Source: an uncultured Gammaproteobacteria bacterium (GTDB taxonomy: Bacteria; Pseudomonadota; Gammaproteobacteria; Magnimaribacterales; Magnimaribacteraceae). From it: 39,777 nt of DNA. The translations under genes were made by a program, and so were the position numbers. The DNA lies in contig CAJWPI010000014.1 of assembly GCA_913045055.1 (NCBI GenBank), positions 1-39,777 on the forward strand, written 5' to 3'. Within the stretch, counting starts at the first letter, position 1, and each line of letters begins with the position of its first letter. The notes under the pieces are model-generated. The model had not been told where the DNA came from, ran no database searches, and saw only the letters and a list, made by a program, of their open reading frames with translations. Shown in pieces: positions 9,105 through 15,785 of the stretch.

Positions 9105-11479
9105 AGTCTATATTTAATTCTTAATCCCGCTATTCTTGGTCTTGAAGTGAATACAGTTTCAGGTCTATATCCTGAATACTCCCAAATTACCGGTCTTTCA
9201 TCAAATAAGTTATCTATATAAAAGACTGTTGTGAAATTTTTGCCTTCTAATGCTAGATGAAAGTTAGCTAAAGTATATGAAGGTTGTTCAATAGGATTAG
9301 TAATAGAAGATTTTCTATCACCTGTTCTACTTGCATTAAAGTCCCAACTACCAGATTTTATTCCTCCAAAATTTCCCATCCAACCTACATCAAAAACTTT
9401 GTTTATTGCAAATGAAGCTTTAAATCTAGGAACATTAGCTAAGATTGTATCCTTCTCAGCTAACAAAACTCCATCTAATACATAATCTTCATTCAACCTT
9501 GGATCATTTATAGATACACCAGCAATAATGGTAAATCCACCAGTTAAAATACTTAGATCAGATTCTATTCCTTGGATAACTGCATCTCCTATATTGCTGT
9601 TAAATTGTATTGGAGCTAGATCTAGATCAAAATTTGCTGCTTGCATATCGCTCCAAGACATAGAATAAAGAGATGTGTTTGCCCTAACCGTACCATCGCT
9701 CGAAGCATATTTATAACCTATTTCATAATTATCGAGTCTATCTTCATCATAAGTAAGAGGTGCTAATTCACTTCTAGCATTTACTCTATTTGTTCCTGCT
9801 GGTCTGTAACCTTGAGAATAATTTAGATATATCATACCGCCATTATCTAATTCCCTAGATATTGCTAACTTAGGTGCAATACCAGAATCATCTTCAACAA
9901 GAAATGTATCTCTTCCATAAAACCCTGTTCCGAAGCCCCCAAAATAACCATCTCGAGCTCGAAAGCTCATTTCAGATTCAAACCTTCTAAGTCCAAGTGT
10001 TAACTTAGTTTTATCATCCATGGCATACGTGAGTTCGCCATAAACAGCCCTTTTTTCATCTTTTCTGACATTATCTAAGTCCCACCAGATACCAGCCCTA
10101 CTATTCCCTAAATCACCTCCCCCATTCCAAGTGCTGGTTAGATAATAACTCTGAAGGCCAGGCCAAAGATAAGTATATTTATAGGGGTTTTCAACGTTGT
10201 CATAAAAAATACCCAATATCCACTGTAATTGATCATCTTCTGAACCTGAGCTTAATCTAAGTTCATGGGTATTTCTTTCTTGCTTAACTGAATAGTCAGC
10301 CCACATTGAAGGGTTATTACAATCTTGAGTTCCGTAATAATAGTAAGAATAATAATCACAAGTATAGTAACTGTAATAGCCAAAACCATTCATTGATGGG
10401 CTATCCAGACTGTAATATTCAACATAATCATTATAGTCCCAAAGATATCTGACATCTCTATCGAAAAATGTGCCAGCATAGGTAAAGGATATATCACTAA
10501 ATGAACCTTCTAAGGTTAAACTGGTTTGATCCCATTCATCATCTGTAAACTCTGGTATAACTTTACTGCTCTTAAGATCTCCAATTGTACTGGGTTGGTG
10601 ATCCCAACTTCCTTCAGTATTTGTCTCTTGGTTTATATGACTTAAGGTTACTGTTAAATTATCATTTAACCAAGCTCTAACAGATGCTCTAAATCCATCT
10701 AACTTACTTTCATTACTATCTTCTTCAGCATGAAGAGGTACAGAGATTCCACTAGCAGAGAAAGTCTTAGTTCCACCTACTAAGTCAATAAAACCACTCT
10801 CTGTAACACTATAGCCGGCAATTCTCGCAGCAATATTGTCAGATATGGGAATATTTATAAAAGCTTCTACACTATGACCAGAGTCTACTTTAGATCCACT
10901 AGAGCTATCTACTTCCATACCGAAATCATAAGCAGATCTTTCTGGTTTATTTGTGATTAATCTAACAGTTCCTCCTTGAGAACTTGAACCATAAAGGGTC
11001 CCTTGTGGTCCATTTAAAACTTCTATCCTTTCCATATCATAAACATGAAGATCAGGATTTAGTCCCACTGCTGTAATAGGTGACTCATCTACATATAATG
11101 AAACTGTAGTATTTGGTCCTGCCATATTTCCAAAATTCCCATCAGAAGTTCCTCTTAAGTAAAAAGCTGATCTTCCTGGACCGTATTGAATATAAGACAG
11201 AGTAGGAATTAATTCTGCATAATCCATAAAATCATTTATTCCAGCATCATCTAGCCTTGTGCCCATGATAGCCTGTACACTCATAGGCAGATCTTCTATT
11301 TTCTGGGATCTTTTTGAGGCTGTAACTATTATTTCTTCTACATCTTCTGCTGATTCATCTGCAGCGAGAATCTCAGAAGTAGGTATAGAGGTTAGTGCTG
11401 CTACAGAACTTAAAGTAACGGCTTTCTTTAGAAATCTTTCATTTAATTCAAAAGGTGGAAATTTATTATCTTTATTCAT
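9101..11479 (-). CDS. TonB-dependent receptor
   Basis: An outer-membrane gated beta-barrel of 792 aa with a plug domain. The N terminus (about 42 residues ending near ILAADES) looks like an export signal with a long charged n-region. The plug begins at EEIIVTASKRSQKIEDLPMSV, and contains RIEVLNGPQGTLYGSSSQGGTVRLITNKP. The barrel ends with NLFDERPVIWE and a terminal RIAGLRIKYRL. The last residue is Leu, not the usual aromatic recognised by the BAM complex. Around residues 365-386 there is an exceptional tyrosine-rich loop flanked by two cysteines. The ligand is unknown; the iron-siderophore and the polycyclic/steroid-type receptor groups both share these motifs. A run of eight Gs precedes the ATG. 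It is the last gene of the long minus-strand run, 49 bp after a SnoaL-like gene. Confidence 0.93.
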   Translation of the reverse strand: MNKDNKFPPFELNERFLKKAVTLSSVAALTSIPTSEILAADESAEDVEEIIVTASKRSQKIEDLPMSVQAIMGTRLDDAGINDFMDYAELIPTLSYIQYGPGRSAFYLRGTSDGNFGNMAGPNTTVSLYVDESPITAVGLNPDLHVYDMERIEVLNGPQGTLYGSSSQGGTVRLITNKPERSAYDFGMEVDSSSGSKVDSGHSVEAFINIPISDNIAARIAGYSVTESGFIDLVGGTKTFSASGISVPLHAEEDSNESKLDGFRASVRAWLNDNLTVTLSHINQETNTEGSWDHQPSTIGDLKSSKVIPEFTDDEWDQTSLTLEGSFSDISFTYAGTFFDRDVRYLWDYNDYVEYYSLDSPSMNGFGYYSYYTCDYYSYYYYGTQDCNNPSMWADYSVKQERNTHELRLSSGSEDDQLQWILGIFYDNVENPYKYTYLWPGLQSYYLTSTWNGGGDLGNSRAGIWWDLDNVRKDEKRAVYGELTYAMDDKTKLTLGLRRFESEMSFRARDGYFGGFGTGFYGRDTFLVEDDSGIAPKLAISRELDNGGMIYLNYSQGYRPAGTNRVNARSELAPLTYDEDRLDNYEIGYKYASSDGTVRANTSLYSMSWSDMQAANFDLDLAPIQFNSNIGDAVIQGIESDLSILTGGFTIIAGVSINDPRLNEDYVLDGVLLAEKDTILANVPRFKASFAINKVFDVGWMGNFGGIKSGSWDFNASRTGDRKSSITNPIEQPSYTLANFHLALEGKNFTTVFYIDNLFDERPVIWEYSGYRPETVFTSRPRIAGLRIKYRL

Positions 11480-11492
11480 CGCATCCCCCCCA
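11480..11492 (-). promoter_or_regulatory. Poly-G Shine-Dalgarno region of TonB receptor gene
   Basis: On the minus strand eight consecutive Gs (11492-11485) are followed by ATGCG and then the ATG at 11479. This is an extreme form of a purine-rich ribosome-binding site. The other TonB receptor gene in the window has six Gs in the same place, so this is a shared leader feature and not a chance run. Confidence 0.6.
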
Positions 11493-11528
11493 AAACATTC
11501 TACTTAAATAAGTCTTTTCGTCAATTTG

Positions 11529-12023
11529 TTAGATTCTTTCTTCCTTTTGCCAAATAAGATCTAGCTTGCGATTAAGTATCTTCCACCTACCCTTTTCTCT
11601 TTTTAGTGAATCTGAATAAATAATTCCCCAATCTAAACGAAAAGATACATTTTCTTTTTTAAAAAAATGATAAGCAATTGTATAGACTCTATTAGACGCT
11701 GATAGGTTATCAATTTTTAAATCTTGATTCATAACAAAGTGTTGAGTTTTATCATACATTCTAATCCCTTCCATACCAGCCACTATTTCTTCGATACCTT
11801 GGAATTTAAACCCCGGTCCTTCTAAAATAGCATCTTCATGAAAAACCTCGCGTAAATTATTGAAATCTCTTTTATCTACTGATGTTGCATAAACTATAGA
11901 AAGATTTTCTATCTGAGGTCTTTGATTATTATCATAAGAACCAAATACCGCGGAACTAAGTCCGGCTGCAAATAAAGTACTAATAACTCCTAAAGTTATG
12001 AATAAATGATTATTAAAAGTCAT
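11529..12023 (-). CDS. SnoaL/NTF2-like protein with N-terminal membrane anchor or signal
   Basis: A 164-aa protein from the ATG at 12023, chosen because its ATGA overlaps the stop of the MBL gene. A TTG start 30 bp further upstream is possible. Residues 5-24 (LFITLGVISTLFAAGLSSAVFG region) form a hydrophobic segment, so the protein is probably anchored in or exported across the inner membrane. The rest fits an NTF2-like cone fold: VYATSVDKRDFNNLREVFHEDAILEG, then FQGIEEIVAGMEG, and a C-terminal GRWKILNRKLDLIW strand. The fold binds small hydrophobic molecules and includes many isomerases and dehydratases. It is unusual for a periplasmic member to sit directly upstream of a TonB receptor; it might bind or process the imported ligand. 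No catalytic residues can be assigned. Confidence 0.7.
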   Translation of the reverse strand: MTFNNHLFITLGVISTLFAAGLSSAVFGSYDNNQRPQIENLSIVYATSVDKRDFNNLREVFHEDAILEGPGFKFQGIEEIVAGMEGIRMYDKTQHFVMNQDLKIDNLSASNRVYTIAYHFFKKENVSFRLDWGIIYSDSLKREKGRWKILNRKLDLIWQKEERI

Positions 12024-12772
12024 AAATCTATTTTTTCTCCTATTTGGGTACAAGCTATCTTAGTAGGTATGTCATCTTTTTTAAATAATTTTTCTAAATC
12101 TTGATTTAAATCTCCAAAATAAAGAAATCTTTTAAGAATACCTTCAACTTTATCGGCAGCAGTCCCTGATGGAAGAAAGTAATCAGGTTTTAGGTTTTTT
12201 AAATAAGTCATTGTTTTGTAAGGATTCATACTTAGCTCTAGTCCTAATAATTTTACTGATTCAATAGTGGTTATAAGAGCAGATAGATTAAAACAATGTT
12301 TAATGGTGCTCTTATTCAGCACATGAGGTTCAAGTAAAAGAGATTTATCTTTACTCTTATCTTTTATTAAAAAGGCTAAAGAATTATAAGAATAAGGAAA
12401 ACCTGATTTAAGAGCTTTTATCTCAACAGCGCCTATGTCAGTCTTGCTTTCAGCTTGGATTGATAAACAGTTATTAAACCCATGATGTTGGATTTTTTTT
12501 ACGGCCTTTTTTGTACCTACACACAGAGTCTCTTTTGGTAAGGATAGGAGTGAATTTATATGCAAGTGATCTTCAAAATGAGACGTTAAAAGAATGACAT
12601 GAATGTCTAATCCATGGAGTATTGATGGATTACTTCTTTTGGAATGAGGTCTACGAAGAACCCATGGATAAGAAACAAGAAGATCTTCTCTTGTAAGCCA
12701 AGGGTCTATGAGTATATTGACACCTGATGTTTCAATAAGCCAGGATTGGTATTCCAGCCTGGTTGCTAACAT
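12020..12772 (-). CDS. MBL-fold metallo-hydrolase-like protein with altered metal motif
   Basis: A 250-aa protein with metallo-beta-lactamase-like layout. The N-terminal WLIETSGVNILIDPWL matches the first strand pair, and the motif region reads LLTSHFEDHLH (Asp68, His69, His71). The usual HxHxDH lacks its first two histidines. Plant and cyanobacterial MBL-like proteins with a D-D-H-x-H core look similar, so this may be a real subfamily and not a broken gene. Later family metal sites are less clear: LLLEPHVLN holds a plausible His, and the C-terminal LPSGTAADK resembles a phosphate-binding stretch. The substrate is unknown. It is 14 bp downstream of the glutaredoxin gene and overlaps the SnoaL-like gene by ATGA. 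Confidence 0.7.
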   Translation of the reverse strand: MLATRLEYQSWLIETSGVNILIDPWLTREDLLVSYPWVLRRPHSKRSNPSILHGLDIHVILLTSHFEDHLHINSLLSLPKETLCVGTKKAVKKIQHHGFNNCLSIQAESKTDIGAVEIKALKSGFPYSYNSLAFLIKDKSKDKSLLLEPHVLNKSTIKHCFNLSALITTIESVKLLGLELSMNPYKTMTYLKNLKPDYFLPSGTAADKVEGILKRFLYFGDLNQDLEKLFKKDDIPTKIACTQIGEKIDL

Positions 12773-12786
12773 TTTATATCGAAAAA

Positions 12787-13107
12787 TTAGGTTGTTACTT
12801 CAACAGTATCCATTAATTCTTGTAAAGAACCATTTTCATGTAACTCGACCATAATATCACTCCCCCCTACTAACTCCCCGTTAATAAAGAGTTGAGGGAA
12901 AGTCGGCCAATTAGATACCTTGGGTAAATTTGATCTTATTTCAGGATTTATCAAAATATTTACGAAGGAAAAAGGTTTACCATAAGAAATTAAAATCTGA
13001 CAAGCTCTAGAAGAAAATCCACATTCAGGAGCATCTGGAGATCCTTTCATATAAACTAATATTGGATTTGCTGTGATTTGCTCTTTAATTTGCGCTTCTA
13101 TTGACAT
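12787..13107 (-). CDS. grxD: Monothiol glutaredoxin, Grx4 type
   Basis: A 106-aa glutaredoxin with the CGFS active site (Cys29-Ser32), preceded by YMKGSPDAPE. The WPTFPQLFINGELVGGSDI segment binds glutathione. Grx4-type proteins carry [2Fe-2S] clusters with glutathione and work in Fe-S cluster transfer and iron sensing. Length and motifs are standard. It lies 14 bp after pdxJ and 14 bp before the MBL-like gene on the same strand, so it is probably in one operon with them. The Rieske protein, the two radical-SAM sites of FbiC and the rubredoxin in this window create demand for iron and Fe-S chemistry, but no direct link is shown. Confidence 0.95.
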   Translation of the reverse strand: MSIEAQIKEQITANPILVYMKGSPDAPECGFSSRACQILISYGKPFSFVNILINPEIRSNLPKVSNWPTFPQLFINGELVGGSDIMVELHENGSLQELMDTVEVTT

Positions 13108-13121
13108 AGTGAAATTTTATC

Positions 13122-13868
13122 TTACTTACACTCATTTAGATATAACTTTACTGTCTTCTCAAGACCGTAAAGCAGTGAATCACTAATTAAAGCATGTCCT
13201 ATAGAAACCTCTTTGATATTTCCTATCTTTAAAAATGTCTTAAGATTTTCTAGATTAAGATCATGACCTGCATTTACTTCTAAACCAACACTAATAGCGT
13301 GATCAACAGCTTTTTTATACTTATTTAGTGATTTCTCTCTCTTATTTTTATTTAGATAAGAATGAGCATAAGGTCCTGTGTAAAGTTCTACTCTGTCTGC
13401 TCCCAGTTCTTTTGCTCTAGTAATTTGTTTAGGATCAGGATCCAAAAAAAGACTCACTCTTATCCCCTGTGATTTAAGTGAGCTAATAATATTAAATAAG
13501 TCTTTATCCACTTTTTGTAAATTCCATCCATGATCAGAAGTTAGTTGTGATGGATCGTCTGGTACCAAAGTGCATTGCTCGGGTTTATTTTTCTGGACCA
13601 AAGATAAAAAACCGGGATAGTCTTTAGACTTTTCTGAAAAAGGGTTCCCTTCAATATTAAATTCAATAGCATATTTTAGAGTTAGTTGCCTTAGCTGTTT
13701 CACATCAATAGGTTTTATATGTCTTAAATCATTTCGAGGATGAACTGTTATTCCATCTACACCATTTCTTATACAAAGCTCTGCAAGAGAAAAAACATTT
13801 GGATCTGATCCTCCTCTTGAATTTCTTAGAACTGCTATTTTATTTACATTAACACTTAACTTAGTCAT
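13122..13868 (-). CDS. pdxJ: Pyridoxine 5'-phosphate synthase
   Basis: A 248-aa TIM-barrel enzyme that joins 1-deoxyxylulose 5-phosphate and 3-amino-2-oxopropyl phosphate to pyridoxine 5'-phosphate. It carries LSVNVNKIAVLRNSRGG at the N terminus and GITVHPRNDLRHI with the expected active-site His. The FNIEGNP Glu and the late NAGHDLN His are also present. The stretch LVPDDPSQLTSDHGW differs from the VPEKR...TTEGG form of Escherichia coli and resembles the type I recall from Bacteroidetes. The PLP product serves the metY enzyme in this window. It overlaps the upstream MDR gene by 8 bp. Confidence 0.93.
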   Translation of the reverse strand: MTKLSVNVNKIAVLRNSRGGSDPNVFSLAELCIRNGVDGITVHPRNDLRHIKPIDVKQLRQLTLKYAIEFNIEGNPFSEKSKDYPGFLSLVQKNKPEQCTLVPDDPSQLTSDHGWNLQKVDKDLFNIISSLKSQGIRVSLFLDPDPKQITRAKELGADRVELYTGPYAHSYLNKNKREKSLNKYKKAVDHAISVGLEVNAGHDLNLENLKTFLKIGNIKEVSIGHALISDSLLYGLEKTVKLYLNECK

Positions 13869-14901
13869 TAGTTATCTCTATTACTGCCTTTCCTACTGTA
13901 TGTCCTGTTGATACTTTCTGATGGGCTTTTTCTATATCTTCTAGTTTAAAAGTAGTATCAATAACAGGTTTGATTACTTCTTGCTCAACTAGCTTAGCAA
14001 TTAATTCCAGAGCAGAAGGATTTGGTCTATATAAAGACCAATGAACATTAATAGGTTTATGTAATTGCCTAAATTTTTGACGTTCAATTAAGGCAGAAGG
14101 AAAACCTAAAAACAACCCTTTTTCATCAATAGTTCTTAAAAAGGAATGATTTAAAGATATATAGTGTGATGAAGTCTTTTTTGATAAAACACCTATAGAT
14201 TTTATTACTGATTCTTCTCCTCCTAGATCGCCTAATAAATCGAGTACTAGGTCATAATTTAATAAGACTTTAGAAAAATCATCTTCATTGTAATTAATTA
14301 CAAATTCAGCTCCTAAATTATTTAAGAACTCGTTATTTTTTTTACTACAAGTCGTAGCAATCTTGCTTCCCCAGTGGGAAAGAAGCTGTATAGCAAAAGA
14401 ACCTACTCCCCCTGCTCCTGCTTGTACAAATACTCTTTTGTTAAATAAGTCACTTGGCTTTAAACCTGCCCATCTAATTAATGCTGACCAAGTTGATAAG
14501 GCTACATAAGGTATTGCAGAAGCTTCTAAAAAATTAATGTTTTTTGGTTTTAAACTTATTTCATTTTGATAAAGAGCTGTATATTCAGCATAAGTTCCTT
14601 GATTGACACCAGAGGTGCATCCCCAAACTTCTTGTCCTTTTTTAAATCTAGTTACCTTACTGCCAACTTCTACAATTATTCCAGATACATCACATCCTAG
14701 TATCCAAGGGAATTTGTTTTTTCTTATTTTTTCAAATACTTCTTTTCCATAGCCTTCTCTTTTCATTAAGTCTATAGGATTTATAGAAGTAGCCTTATTT
14801 TTAATTAAAACTTGATTTGGTTTTGTTTTAGGGATGTCTATATTTTCCCGATATTCTAAAACCGAACTATCTCCATATTTAGTAATTACTACTGCTTTCA
14901 T
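13861..14901 (-). CDS. Zinc-independent MDR reductase (quinone oxidoreductase/RTN4IP1-like)
   Basis: A 346-aa medium-chain reductase without the structural zinc cysteines. GCDVSGIIVEVGSKVTRFKKGQEVWG (about residues 69-94, cited in part) and the NADPH-binding VQAGAGGVGSFAIQLL are classic for the quinone oxidoreductase branch. The C-terminal LEDIEKAHQKVSTGHTVGKAVIEI is also typical. These enzymes use NADPH to reduce quinones or activated alkenes. The overall form is closest to RTN4IP1-like reductases. It overlaps the TauE-like gene by ATGA and pdxJ by 8 bp, so it is translated as part of the same run. The physiological substrate is unknown. Confidence 0.85.
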   Translation of the reverse strand: MKAVVITKYGDSSVLEYRENIDIPKTKPNQVLIKNKATSINPIDLMKREGYGKEVFEKIRKNKFPWILGCDVSGIIVEVGSKVTRFKKGQEVWGCTSGVNQGTYAEYTALYQNEISLKPKNINFLEASAIPYVALSTWSALIRWAGLKPSDLFNKRVFVQAGAGGVGSFAIQLLSHWGSKIATTCSKKNNEFLNNLGAEFVINYNEDDFSKVLLNYDLVLDLLGDLGGEESVIKSIGVLSKKTSSHYISLNHSFLRTIDEKGLFLGFPSALIERQKFRQLHKPINVHWSLYRPNPSALELIAKLVEQEVIKPVIDTTFKLEDIEKAHQKVSTGHTVGKAVIEITND

Positions 14902-15653
14902 AATAAATTCGCTACTCCTTCATACAACAGTTTAATACCCACTATAAACAAGCAAATATAAGCAACAGAATAAAATAATTTTTCTTCAACTTTATGAGTT
15001 AGATAATACCCTACAAAAAAACCTAAAAGTGCAAGAGGCATTAGAACAAAAGATGTAAGTAGATTATCGTAACTTAACTGACCCAGTAGATAATAGGGAA
15101 ATAGCTTTACATAATTCATAATTGCAAAAAAGAGAGCTGCTGTCCCTACTAATATCCTTTGATCGAGTTTTTGAGGCAGCATATACATATTAAAGGGCAA
15201 TCCCCCTGCATGAATTCCAAAGCTAATAAATCCTGATAAAGAACCAAAGAAGGTTCCTTTTGTGTAGGAGACTTTTGTAGGTTCTGAGTCTTCTTTTTCA
15301 AATAAATAACTTAATACAAAAATTATTGCGATCATTCCTATAAAGATCCTTATTAAATCATCAGATAAATATCTAAACCATAATGCTCCAGCAATAATAC
15401 CTATTAACCCACCAGGAATAAGTGATTTAAGATTATCGAAATGGAATTTATTTCTATAACTATAGATAGCGACTATATCTTGCACACAAAGTATTGGAAG
15501 CATAATAGCAGCAGCCTGCAAAGGAGACACAACTAGCGACATTAAAGGTACACCTATAATAGCAAGGGGCCCTGCAAAACCTCCCTTTGCTATTCCGTAT
15601 AGCATTACGGCAGGTACAGCCACTAAATAAAAGTATAAATTCTCAATTATCAC
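14898..15653 (-). CDS. TauE/SafE-family membrane permease
   Basis: A 251-aa, strongly hydrophobic protein with about eight transmembrane segments. Glycine-rich YGIAKGGFAGPLAIIGVPLMSL near the N terminus and LSGFISFGIHAGGLPFNMYMLP in the middle are the repeated half-motifs of the TauE/SafE family. Family members export sulfite, sulfonates or similar anions. The start is GTG at 15653 without a clear Shine-Dalgarno. It is the first gene of the long minus-strand run and is divergent from the second TonB receptor across 132 bp. A role in removing sulfite from organosulfur catabolism is possible but not shown. Confidence 0.85.
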   Translation of the reverse strand: MIIENLYFYLVAVPAVMLYGIAKGGFAGPLAIIGVPLMSLVVSPLQAAAIMLPILCVQDIVAIYSYRNKFHFDNLKSLIPGGLIGIIAGALWFRYLSDDLIRIFIGMIAIIFVLSYLFEKEDSEPTKVSYTKGTFFGSLSGFISFGIHAGGLPFNMYMLPQKLDQRILVGTAALFFAIMNYVKLFPYYLLGQLSYDNLLTSFVLMPLALLGFFVGYYLTHKVEEKLFYSVAYICLFIVGIKLLYEGVANLL

Positions 15654-15775
15654 TAATCTTCATGTAGAAAATACCTATAGAAATTTGCATCTAATGAGAA
15701 TAAGGAGCAAAATTAGTAGGTTATAGATATTTTAATTTAATTTTGTGAGGATACTACAAATTAAATGCTTTTTAT

Positions 15776-15785
15776 GGGGGGAGAA
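15776..15785 (+). promoter_or_regulatory. Poly-G ribosome-binding site deciding the receptor start
   Basis: Six Gs followed by AGAA immediately precede the ATG at 15786. Two earlier in-frame ATGs (15765, 15774) exist, but the second lies against the G run and neither has its own site. The signal peptide reads cleanly only from 15786. The layout parallels the eight-G leader at 11485-11492. Confidence 0.65.

Noticed and set aside
10321-10400. Short tandem repeat in the TonB receptor gene
   Set aside because: The TAT/TAC codons are irregular and do not form a repeat unit; the feature is compositional at the protein level.
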